From Anaerolineaceae bacterium UBA6107 (lineage in GTDB: Bacteria > Chloroflexota > Anaerolineae > Anaerolineales > Anaerolineaceae), in NCBI GenBank assembly GCA_002428455.1, contig DIWL01000007.1:1-12149 (forward strand): a stretch of 12,149 bases of DNA. Reading direction: 5' to 3'. Both the position numbers and the translations under genes were made by a program. The notes under the pieces are model-generated. The model worked only from the letters and a program-made list of their open reading frames with translations, searched no databases and was not told the DNA's origin. Position 1 is the stretch's first letter. The number at the start of each line of letters is the position of its first letter. Of this stretch, positions 7,459 through 12,149 are shown piece by piece.

Positions 7459-7758
7459 CTCTTCTCCTTTGTTTAATGGGATTTGAATTGACTTGTGACC
7501 TGCACAGCGGGATCGACCACCCATGTTCATGCAAGTCAAAAGGATGCAAAAAAGCATGATCCATTTTTATATTCGGTTGAAATTGTCAGGGGATTTACGG
7601 GCTTGAAAAAAACGCTCGTGTCCGGTTCGGACGGTTTCCATTATTCATCAAGCGATTCAAGTGGTACGCCTCGTTTTGGATATTCATTAAAACACAGCGT
7701 GAAAACCAGCTTGATTTGCAATATAATGGAATCAGGATAGAAAAGCAGGGGTCATTTG
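7459..7758. other. Divergent intergenic region without a convincing gene
   Basis: About 300 bases between the minus-strand pair and the plus-strand zinc-ribbon gene. It should hold both promoters. On the plus strand TATAAT sits at 7722-7727 with a GTGAAA at 7699-7704. On the minus strand TTGACT lies near 7533-7538, but I see no good partner -10. A small ATGC-A6-GCAT hairpin lies near 7544-7557. An 81-codon frame crosses the region but has no ribosome site or family marks. Confidence 0.6.
7699..7727 (+). promoter_or_regulatory. Promoter of the zinc-ribbon/FxLYD gene
   Basis: GTGAAA (7699-7704, four of six consensus bases) and a perfect TATAAT (7722-7727) are 17 bases apart. The expected transcription start is near 7734, about 25 bases before the ATG. 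Confidence 0.6.
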
Positions 7759-8367
7759 ATGCATTGTGCCGGCTGTGGAAATGAGCTGCAGGAAGGTGCG
7801 ATCATCTGCAGGTTTTGCGCGAGGATCGTTCAGTTCAAAACGCATTTTTCCCCGGCAGACACCGATGTATCATCATTCTCGTATTTGCCAATCCAAAGAT
7901 CAAATTCAATATTAAATTCCGACCTGTTCAAGTTGGGGATCTACTTCCTCGTTTTGTGTTGTTTTGTGCTGCTCGCAAACCTGGGGCTTGCCTCCCTCGA
8001 AAAGCAAAACGTTGTCCACAATCAATGGTCTGCGAGGGTCTCCATCTCCCGGGTATCGATCGATACGCTCACTCACGATGATTCGGTAGTGATTTCCGGT
8101 ATGGTCACCAACATTACCGATCGGAATCTGCAGGCGGTGGTCATCCGCGCTTATGTGCTGAACACGCTCTCCCGGCCGATCGGGGAGGTGTATTACACGG
8201 TTGAGCCGGAGATCCTGCAGCCCGGTTCAGTGTCAGAAATTTCCATATCCGTCCCATGCAACAATGATCTTGTGCATCAGGTAAAGATTGAGGTCTTCGA
8301 CGCACCGGAACAACCGGAGATCAAGAGACCGGTCAAGATGTCACGCTTGTGGGTTACAGGGGGCTGA
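7759..8367 (+). CDS. Zinc-ribbon, single-helix membrane protein with an FxLYD-like extracytoplasmic domain (202 aa)
   Basis: The N-terminus is a cytoplasmic zinc ribbon, CxxC (Cys3, Cys6) and CxxC (Cys17, Cys20), of the kind found at the front of many bacterial membrane proteins of unknown function. One helix spans about residues 58-79. The outer part (about 85-185) contains VVISGMVTNITDRNLQAVVI and a YVLNTLSRPIGEVY stretch, ending in LQPGSVSEISISVP. This matches the beta-sandwich FxLYD type, in which small conserved domains accompany envelope or signalling proteins. The ATG at 7759 is chosen over the TTG at 7756 because AGGGG ends seven bases before it. A decayed relative of the C-terminal part lies at 9712-9789, so the gene was once duplicated. 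Function unknown; envelope sensing is inference. Confidence 0.8.
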   Translation: MHCAGCGNELQEGAIICRFCARIVQFKTHFSPADTDVSSFSYLPIQRSNSILNSDLFKLGIYFLVLCCFVLLANLGLASLEKQNVVHNQWSARVSISRVSIDTLTHDDSVVISGMVTNITDRNLQAVVIRAYVLNTLSRPIGEVYYTVEPEILQPGSVSEISISVPCNNDLVHQVKIEVFDAPEQPEIKRPVKMSRLWVTGG

Positions 8368-8396
8368 AGGGATCATCCGGGCGAATGATTTTGCCC

Positions 8397-9515
8397 TTAT
8401 CGCGAGACCAGCTCGATCGCTCCAAACGGACAGACAGAGACGCACAATCCGCAAGCCGTGCAATTTTCGCTGTTGATCTTGGCGATTTGTTTTAGTGGTG
8501 CTGAGATCGCATCGAATTGGCACACTCTTTCACATTGTGTACAGGCTTTACACATTGTCTCGTTCACCCATGCGGTTTTCTCAAGGGTGGTGACCACTTT
8601 TTGCCCCTGCCGATATCTGTTAAGATACAAGCCCTTGATCTCTTCAATATCGCGGTAACCGTGTGCCTCCAGCCAGCGGGCGGTTTCTGCTGCGATCTTC
8701 CCATACACATCTGATCCTTTGAGTATGGCAGCGCTGCAAACGCCAACCAAAGACGCTCCGGCCATCATGAACTCGATCACGTCTTCTCCGCGTGCCACAC
8801 CCCCCACACCAATCACGGGTTTGTCGGTAACCCGGGCAACTTCAAATACACACCGCAGGGCGAGAGGTTTCAACGCCGGACCTGACAGCCAGCCATACCC
8901 GTACTGCGAGCCAAGCAGGGAAGTTCCGTGTTCAATATCGATCATCAATGTTGGTCCGAAACTGTTAATGCAGGCAAACCCGTCCACGTATGGATCGAGC
9001 ATTTTCGCGATCTCACCCAGGTCGCCGGAGTGCGGGCTGAGTTTGGCGATGATCGGGATTGAGACCGAATTGCGTAATGCCCTGGCGGTTTCCGTCAGGC
9101 GTTTTTCATCAAGATAGTGAATGGAAAATTCGAGGATATCAATGCCTTTTTGTTCCAGGCGCGGACCTAATGCAGCAAGGTCATCGGGGGTATACCCCAG
9201 GCTGGCGATCAACGGCAAGTTAAATTCACGCGCAGCGGTGAGCGCGATATCGTACTCGCGGTCAAACCATTCCTCGGGTGAAAGTTCGCTCCACAGTTCT
9301 GTGTTGAGCAGATTCTCTTTGGCGAAGCGCACCATGTTGGGGTGCGGAACAAGGGCAGCCGTCCGCGAAATGGTCTTCGTCAACAGCCCTCCCGCGCCGC
9401 CTTCAGCCGTGCGCTGCACCATCCTGCCGGAACCCACGTTGGGCCCTGCGGCAGGGATGATCGGATTTCGGAATTGATGATTCCAGACTTTGACTGCGAG
9501 GTTGGGATTTGTCAT
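8397..9515 (-). CDS. Dihydroorotate-dehydrogenase-like flavoprotein fused to a 2[4Fe-4S] ferredoxin domain (372 aa)
   Basis: Residues 1-300 form an FMN-binding TIM barrel of the DHOD/PreA class: FRNPIIPAAGPNVGSG (15-30), IIAKLSPHSGD with FMN-site Lys148, the INSFGPTLMID segment (173-183), GWLSGPALKPLAL (198-210) and IGVGGVARGEDVIEFMMAGA (235-254). The C-terminus has two cluster motifs, Cys322/325/328/332 and Cys352/355/358/362. This matches the domain order of PreA, the catalytic subunit of NAD-dependent dihydropyrimidine dehydrogenase. However, the family motif NxSCPN, carrying the catalytic Cys, is replaced by EFSIHYL (119-125), with a Tyr at the Cys position. It is therefore probably not a true DHOD or dihydropyrimidine dehydrogenase, but a cytoplasmic oxidoreductase with ferredoxin-like electron transfer on an unknown substrate. 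AGGTGA lies five bases before the ATG. No pyrimidine gene is adjacent. Confidence 0.88.
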   Translation of the reverse strand: MTNPNLAVKVWNHQFRNPIIPAAGPNVGSGRMVQRTAEGGAGGLLTKTISRTAALVPHPNMVRFAKENLLNTELWSELSPEEWFDREYDIALTAAREFNLPLIASLGYTPDDLAALGPRLEQKGIDILEFSIHYLDEKRLTETARALRNSVSIPIIAKLSPHSGDLGEIAKMLDPYVDGFACINSFGPTLMIDIEHGTSLLGSQYGYGWLSGPALKPLALRCVFEVARVTDKPVIGVGGVARGEDVIEFMMAGASLVGVCSAAILKGSDVYGKIAAETARWLEAHGYRDIEEIKGLYLNRYRQGQKVVTTLEKTAWVNETMCKACTQCERVCQFDAISAPLKQIAKINSENCTACGLCVSVCPFGAIELVSR

Positions 9516-9559
9516 GTTTTCACCTGCGGATGATTTTTATTGGATTTTGATTCAAAGTT

Positions 9560-9565
9560 ATTATG
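9560..9565 (-). promoter_or_regulatory. Extended -10 element upstream of the DHOD-like gene
   Basis: On the minus strand TGGCATAAT forms an extended -10, with the start expected near 9553 and a leader of about 38 bases. No good -35 is visible at 17 bases, as is tolerated with extended -10 elements. Confidence 0.45.
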
Positions 9566-9711
9566 CCACACAAAACAGGTGTCAGGCAGCGTTTTTTCGC
9601 GTGTAGCTGTGTTGAAAACGCACCATGGTGGGAATTGAATATCAGCCCTTATTGTTTTCTTAACATCCGCGCGGCAAAAGGTGATAAGGCAACCAGCACT
9701 TCAACATGTGT

Positions 9712-9789
9712 CTTGTGCATCAGGTAAAAATCGAGATATTCATCGTACCCAAGCAGCCGGAAATCAAACCGCTGTGCAAGAAGTCGTGA
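9712..9789 (+). pseudogene. Decayed C-terminal fragment of a second zinc-ribbon/FxLYD gene
   Basis: The in-frame reading LVHQVKIEIFIVPKQPEIK aligns with LVHQVKIEVFDAPEQPEIK near the end of the protein encoded at 7759-8367. The DNA shares an 18-base identical block around CTTGTGCATCAGGTAAA (8268-8285 and 9711-9728). Stops (TGA, TAA) lie shortly upstream, and the fragment ends in LCKKS and TGA earlier than the intact gene. I see no start, zinc ribbon or helix before it. It is best read as what remains of a paralogue after deletion, with the intact copy about 1.4 kb away and the DHOD-like gene between them. Confidence 0.75.
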
Positions 9790-9844
9790 TAGTTAATGAA
9801 AATCGGGGATTTCCTGGGTGTTTAAGATCCAAATGTAATGGAAA

Positions 9845-9883
9845 GAGCATCACCATCGATGGATAGTGATGCTCAATTTTTTG
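9845..9883 (+). terminator. Strong rho-independent terminator
   Basis: GAGCATCAC (9845-9853) pairs with GTGATGCTC (9866-9874), with a further CCATCGATGG dyad in the loop. AATTTTTTG follows. The T run is on the plus-strand side, so it probably served the lost plus-strand paralogue at 9712-9789. The hairpin could also help end the minus-strand DUF302 transcript, which stops at 9900. Confidence 0.85.
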
Positions 9884-9899
9884 TAATCCTTTGAATATG

Positions 9900-10298
9900 C
9901 TATTCAAGACGTTCGAGTACTGCCTGTAAAAGTTGTTTTGCCTCTAATGGTAAGGTCTTAAAATCTTGATTTCCTCCGGCATCCACCACGCTGAACATCA
10001 CCTCCGGATCCTGGATACTTACCTCTACCGATGATCCAGTTTCCCGCAAGACAACGTTGCATGGCAGTAATAGTCCGATAGACCGGTCAACCGACAATGC
10101 CCGATTCGCAATTTTCGGATTACAGGCACCCAGGATCAGGTAGGGTTCTATTTCTACGCCGATTTTTTCTTTTAAGGTTTTTTGCATATCGATTTCAGTC
10201 AATATACCAAAACCCTGCGTCTTGAGTGAAGCTCGAACTTTTTCCTTTACATCCTCAATGGATCCCACGACAGAAGTGCTCATCCCAAGTTTTGCCAT
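9900..10298 (-). CDS. DUF302 domain protein (132 aa)
   Basis: A short soluble protein filled by a DUF302 domain (about residues 14-105). Visible marks are VKEKVRASLKTQGFGILTEI, then MQKTLKEKIGVEIEPYLILG, then ACNPKIANRALSVDRSIGLL and LPCNVVLRETG. The pattern of F.vl.e.d...tlk.k.g.....y.ilg.C.P..a..al......gllLPC.v.v is what I know of DUF302. The family is widespread; its biochemical role is not established to my knowledge, and the fold is TBP-like. The conserved Cys in ACNP and LPC are both present. AAAGGAAAA precedes the ATG at a good distance. The gene is a single unit with a strong promoter overlapped by an inverted repeat, so regulated expression is likely. No redox partner gene is next to it. 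Confidence 0.88.
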   Translation of the reverse strand: MAKLGMSTSVVGSIEDVKEKVRASLKTQGFGILTEIDMQKTLKEKIGVEIEPYLILGACNPKIANRALSVDRSIGLLLPCNVVLRETGSSVEVSIQDPEVMFSVVDAGGNQDFKTLPLEAKQLLQAVLERLE

Positions 10299-10343
10299 TT
10301 TCGATTTTCCTTTTTCTGAGACATATAATTTGGTAATAAGACT

Positions 10344-10366
10344 AATATTATCTAAATTATAATATT
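10344..10366. promoter_or_regulatory. Operator-like inverted repeat over the DUF302 -10 box
   Basis: AATATTAT (10344-10351) and ATAATATT (10359-10366) form a perfect 8-base inverted repeat around CTAAATT, fully covering the -10 hexamer and the expected start. The region is AT-rich, so chance is possible, but the position suits a repressor site. Confidence 0.4.
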
Positions 10367-10383
10367 GTTTAGGTACACGTCAA
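10356..10383 (-). promoter_or_regulatory. Promoter of the DUF302 gene
   Basis: On the minus strand TTGACG (10378-10383) and a perfect TATAAT (10356-10361) are 16 bases apart. The expected start is about 50 bases before the ATG. Confidence 0.75.
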
Positions 10384-10420
10384 TGGTGTTGCTCTGACGA
10401 CTGCCCGCGGGATTCCATGA

Positions 10421-10466
10421 TTAATTCACAGGGTGGGTTGAAAATCCGCCCTGTGGAATGAATTAA
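10421..10466. repeat. Long intergenic hairpin
   Basis: CACAGGG (10427-10433) pairs with CCCTGTG (10449-10455). The stem can be extended by TTAATT (10421-10426) with AATTAA (10461-10466) across a small bulge, or by ATTCCA (10412-10417) with TGGAAT (10454-10459). It lies after the stop of the minus-strand gene ending at 10513 and may act as its transcript end or a stabilising 3' hairpin. It lacks a T run on either side. Confidence 0.5.
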
Positions 10467-10512
10467 GTTACTAGACTCTGATTCAAATTCTAATAATCAA
10501 GATTTAAAACAT

Positions 10513-11337
10513 TTATGGACTGTAACACAAAGTAAGTGTCCACACAGATTCCCAAAGATCCATTGGACTCTGTTGGCCGGGTACCCCATCGACCGTCCAC
10601 GAATATGTGCCTTTTGCACCCTGCCACTCTTTTGTTTCACCAGGTCCCACATCATATTTGAGGCGAAGCGGTCCTTCAAAAATCACAACATGTCTGTCAG
10701 AACACAGGTTAGTAACCTTGATGGTTATATCCAGGACAAGATTGGAGGCTGTATGTTGAGCGGTCGGTAAAACCTGTGATTGTTGAGTTGGCTGAACGAT
10801 AACAGGGGTTGCTGGAGGAGTGGTGGGGGTTTTTGTTGGCGTTTTGGTAGGAACTCTTGTTGGCGTTTTGGTAGGAACTCTTGTTGGCGTTTTGGTAGGA
10901 GGTGTTTTTTGCATCCAGGATTGGGTTTTTAAATATTCCGCGGTTTTTGTTGCCACAAAATTCACAGCTTGGGTAAAGACTTGAGTAGGCGTTGATTCCA
11001 GAGTTAGAGGGATCGTGGTATTGGTCTTTGCTCTCGGAATGAACAGGATGGCAGCTACTATCGCCACGCCTGCGAGTACCATTAGTAATAATAGATTTCT
11101 CACCAAATGTTCTTTGCGAGAAGGTTTATTTTCGTAATGTTCAATTCTCTTAAATTCTTGTCGGGTTCGATTGCGCTCTGTATGGTTTACCGGCTTTTCA
11201 TCTGAATGAACTGAGATTTGCGGATCAACCAATTCCCCTTGCTTCCTTTTGTCGTCAGGAAGAAGATAATGCTTACACCATCTGCAATAAATTGCCTCAT
11301 CCTGTATCTCTTCCGCACAATAAGGACATTTTTTCAA
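10513..11337 (-). CDS. Zinc-ribbon, single-helix membrane protein with a Thr-Pro repeat linker (274 aa)
   Basis: A cytoplasmic zinc ribbon (Cys4, Cys7, Cys18, Cys21 in CPYCAEEIQDEAIYCRWC) is followed by a charged linker and one helix (about 80-100). An extended Thr/Pro/Lys-rich outer linker runs from about 144 to 180 and contains repeats of PTKTPTRV. A C-terminal domain (about 195-274) with two Cys (212, 271), possibly a disulphide, ends the protein. Such Pro-Thr stalks are typical of surface proteins in Anaerolineae. The C-terminal domain is unknown to me. The start is a TTG at 11337: AAGGTAGGAA lies just upstream, the zinc ribbon begins at codon 4, and no in-frame ATG is nearby. A TATAAT at 11377-11382 on the minus strand gives a leader of about 33 bases. 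The layout parallels the zinc-ribbon protein at 7759-8367, with a different outer domain. Confidence 0.85.
   Translation of the reverse strand: MKKCPYCAEEIQDEAIYCRWCKHYLLPDDKRKQGELVDPQISVHSDEKPVNHTERNRTRQEFKRIEHYENKPSRKEHLVRNLLLLMVLAGVAIVAAILFIPRAKTNTTIPLTLESTPTQVFTQAVNFVATKTAEYLKTQSWMQKTPPTKTPTRVPTKTPTRVPTKTPTKTPTTPPATPVIVQPTQQSQVLPTAQHTASNLVLDITIKVTNLCSDRHVVIFEGPLRLKYDVGPGETKEWQGAKGTYSWTVDGVPGQQSPMDLWESVWTLTLCYSP
10833..10900. repeat. 24-base tandem repeat coding for the Thr-Pro linker
   Basis: Almost three copies of a 24-base unit begin at 10833, 10857 and 10881, with the third cut short after 20 bases. The copies are identical at DNA level, not only in protein, so the linker has recently grown or been homogenised by slippage. 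Each unit encodes eight residues. Confidence 0.9.
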
Positions 11338-11376
11338 TTATTCCTACCTTGTTAGTTTCTTATTAATGATATTGGA

Positions 11377-11382
11377 ATTATA
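11377..11382 (-). promoter_or_regulatory. -10 element of the zinc-ribbon/Thr-Pro protein gene
   Basis: A perfect TATAAT on the minus strand, with the start expected near 11370. The -35 region is poor. A near-perfect palindrome lies about 20 bases upstream, at 11401-11420. Confidence 0.55.
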
Positions 11383-11400
11383 CATCCGGTCGAAAATTAC

Positions 11401-11420
11401 TCATTTTTTCGAATAAATGA
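11401..11420. promoter_or_regulatory. 20-base near-perfect palindrome upstream of the zinc-ribbon/Thr-Pro gene
   Basis: TCATTTTTTCGAATAAATGA pairs with itself at nine of ten positions around a central TTCGAA. It sits over the -35 region or just upstream of it on the minus strand and may be an activator or repressor site. Confidence 0.4.
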
Positions 11421-11460
11421 AAAAGTGCGTGGGTTGGAAACCACCCGCCAATTCAAATTG

Positions 11461-11718
11461 AGTGGGGCGAGTGACCTGCACCCGTTCAACCCTTGCTTTA
11501 AAACTAAATTAAAACACTCCTTGGTGAGGAGTGTTTCTGTGGGGCGAGAGGCCTGCACCCGAACGGTCTTAGTGAAGGGCGGGGCTATAGTCCCCGTTAA
11601 AAAATAGCGAATTATAAAAAAAATCAACAACCAGGATTGTGAGTGAAATTAGTGGGGCGAGAGGGGGCGTGCCCTCGTTAGAATCAATTCCTGTATTCAG
11701 AAGTGGGGCGAGAGGGGG
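11461..11718 (-). repeat. Four copies of a tRNA-3'-end-like repeat (GTGGGGCGAG family)
   Basis: Copies begin at 11461, 11538, 11651 and 11702 on the plus strand. All share GTGGGGCGAG. The last two share 17 identical bases (AGTGGGGCGAGAGGGGG). The first two share GTGGGGCGAG followed after three bases by CCTGCACCCG. A fifth, diverged copy may lie at 11884-11901 (GGGC, then GCCTGCACC). Read on the minus strand each is the end of a tRNA: a T-arm-like hairpin followed by TCGCCCCA. Spacing is irregular (77, 113 and 51 bases), so this is neither a CRISPR nor a simple tandem array. Confidence 0.7.
11512..11536 (-). terminator. Rho-independent terminator inside the repeat region
   Basis: AAACACTCC (11512-11520) pairs with GGAGTGTTT (11528-11536) around a seven-base loop. 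On the minus strand it is followed by TAATTTAGTTTT, on the plus strand by CTG, so it works mainly leftward. Confidence 0.7.
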
Positions 11719-11755
11719 TCGAACCCTCACGATGTCACCATCGACGGATTTTAAG
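11704..11755 (-). tRNA. 3' half of a class II tRNA, anticodon UAA (Leu); no 5' half present
   Basis: On the minus strand, in order: anticodon loop CTTAAAA (anticodon TAA), anticodon-stem 3' strand TCCGT, a 5-bp variable arm with a GTGA loop (CGATGGTGACATCG), a perfect 5-7-5 T arm (GAGGG, TTCGACC, CCCTC), acceptor 3' strand TCGCCCC and discriminator A. CCA is not encoded. A long variable arm and UAA anticodon mean tRNA-Leu. The expected 5' acceptor GGGGCGA, D arm and anticodon-stem 5' strand do not precede it. An ACGGA that could pair with the stem occurs only about 100 bases upstream, without a D arm. It is therefore a half gene, and a working tRNA-Leu(UAA) should exist elsewhere. Likely a remnant of integration or recombination at a tRNA gene. 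Confidence 0.6.
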
Positions 11756-11861
11756 GTTTTTCCCAGGAAAATGACCATTTTCGCTCTTCCGAGAGGGTTT
11801 TGAGTTCAATAACAGCGAAAAATGGCTCTTTATTTTGGATGTTTTCCCGTTTATCCGTCGA
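11741..11861. repeat. Nested inverted repeats next to the tRNA half
   Basis: TCGACGGAT (11741-11749) pairs with ATCCGTCGA (11853-11861). Inside it CCATTTTCGCT (11775-11785) pairs with AGCGAAAAATGG (11814-11825) with a single bulged A. A smaller TTTTC/GAAAA hairpin lies near 11758-11770. Together they would fold the segment into a long branched structure in RNA from either strand. Confidence 0.55.
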
Positions 11862-11921
11862 CCGATTTTTTTACTCTCTCAAAGGGCAGAACGCCTGCAC
11901 CTTGCTATTAATTATACAAGA

Positions 11922-11946
11922 AAGAACCGCCGAGAGGGCGGTTCTT
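11922..11946 (-). terminator. Rho-independent terminator for the gene at the right edge
   Basis: AAGAACCGCC (11922-11931) pairs with GGCGGTTCTT (11937-11946) around GAGAG. On the minus strand the hairpin is followed by TCTTGTATAATT, a moderate T-rich tail. It lies about 130 bases beyond the stop of the partial gene at the right edge, and its tail runs into the -10 of the possible RNA at 11505-11905. Confidence 0.65.
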
Positions 11947-12021
11947 GTGTGCCTCCAATGAGATCTAATCATGTGATGCGCGTCGTCGCGGTCTGCCTGC
12001 CCTGAAGAGTTGTTTGCTCTA

Positions 12022-12062
12022 TGGGTGTCTACCTCATTTATTGATCAGATTTGAAACACCCA
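12022..12062. repeat. Small inverted repeat between the right-edge gene and its terminator
   Basis: TGGGTGT (12022-12028) pairs with ACACCCA (12056-12062) across a 27-base loop. The stretch 11947-12075 otherwise shows no gene. Confidence 0.35.
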
Positions 12063-12075
12063 AGGAAGTTTACGT

Positions 12076-12147
12076 CTATTTAATTCCCAGGTCCTTTTCC
12101 ATTTGGAGCACCGCTTTCGCTGGCGCTGTTAATAATCGCCTGATAAG
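12076..12147 (-). CDS. Probable C-terminal end of a minus-strand gene, start outside the window
   Basis: Reading from the right edge on the minus strand, one frame gives 23 residues ending in APAKAVLQMEKDLGIK and TAG. It has the look of a real protein end, and a terminator follows downstream. A second frame, ending in KGPGN and TAA at 12080, is also open, so the frame is not certain. The piece is too short to name a family. Confidence 0.35.
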   Translation of the reverse strand, partial: LIRRLLTAPAKAVLQMEKDLGIK

Positions 12148-12149
12148 CA

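Larger units (their letters stand above)
11505..11905 (-). ncRNA. Possible structured minus-strand RNA of about 400 nt
   Basis: A perfect TATAAT on the minus strand at 11911-11916 predicts a start near 11904, and a leftward terminator lies at 11512-11536. Between them are the nested inverted repeats, the tRNA-Leu half and two further tRNA-end repeats, with no convincing protein frame. There is no good -35, and none of the signature sequences of tmRNA, RNase P RNA, SRP RNA or 6S RNA that I know is present. This could equally be a graveyard of tRNA fragments. Confidence 0.3.

Noticed and set aside
7495..7740. 81-codon plus-strand frame between the HD pair and the zinc-ribbon gene
   Set aside because: No ribosome site, no family marks, and it covers the promoter of the following gene; low-complexity Ser-rich reading.
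10833..10900. CRISPR-like array
   Set aside because: The 24-base units are directly adjacent without spacers and code in frame for a Thr-Pro linker.
11461..11718. Integron attC array or CRISPR
   Set aside because: Spacing is short and irregular, no integrase, cas gene or cassette frames are present, and the repeat matches a tRNA 3' end better.
11397..11778. Several short frames on both strands in the repeat region
   Set aside because: They run through tRNA-like and hairpin sequence, lack ribosome sites, and give no protein-like composition.
11700..11905. tmRNA gene on the minus strand
   Set aside because: The T arm and a GGTCGACGG stretch are suggestive, but there is no 5' acceptor GGGGCGA, no GCAAAC-type resume codon and no Ala-Ala-ending tag reading.

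Overview
This window looks like chromosomal DNA of an anaerobic Chloroflexota bacterium, most likely Anaerolineae-like. The clues are a formate-tetrahydrofolate ligase, a DUF5679 mini-protein, ferredoxin-fused flavoprotein chemistry, membrane proteins with cytoplasmic zinc ribbons, and a Thr-Pro-Lys linker of the kind common in that class. This placement is inference from gene content; there is no rRNA in the window to confirm it.

Left part (1-5500): the 5' half of a formate-tetrahydrofolate ligase gene runs off the left edge on the minus strand. Then come a tiny zinc-ribbon gene (DUF5679) with its own promoter, operator-like palindrome and terminator, and a CPA2-type cation/proton antiporter fused to universal-stress-protein domains. 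Facing it is a five-helix membrane protein of the alkaline phosphatase/sulfatase superfamily with a Thr in the nucleophile position.

Middle (5500-9900): a lipoprotein with PD40/WD40-like beta-propeller repeats, apparently transcribed leaderless. Next is a minus-strand two-gene unit (a small acidic protein of unknown function, then a small RelA/SpoT-like HD hydrolase). A zinc-ribbon/one-helix/FxLYD-like protein follows. Then comes a dihydroorotate-dehydrogenase-like flavoprotein with a two-cluster ferredoxin tail that lacks the usual catalytic Cys motif. Behind that gene lies a decayed fragment of a second copy of the FxLYD gene, ending in a strong terminator.

Right part (9900-12149): a DUF302 protein with a good promoter, and a second zinc-ribbon membrane protein with a Thr-Pro repeat linker. 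After these are about 740 bases without a protein gene. That stretch holds four clear copies and one weak copy of a tRNA-3'-end-like repeat, a structurally perfect 3' half of a class II tRNA with anticodon UAA (Leu) but no 5' half, several nested inverted repeats, and a -10/terminator pair that could frame a roughly 400-nt minus-strand RNA. This is the least explained part of the window. The last bases hold the probable C-terminal end of another minus-strand gene.

Most genes are single transcription units or pairs with unrelated housekeeping, transport or envelope roles. No single pathway ties the window together, and no insertion sequence, integrase or CRISPR array is visible.
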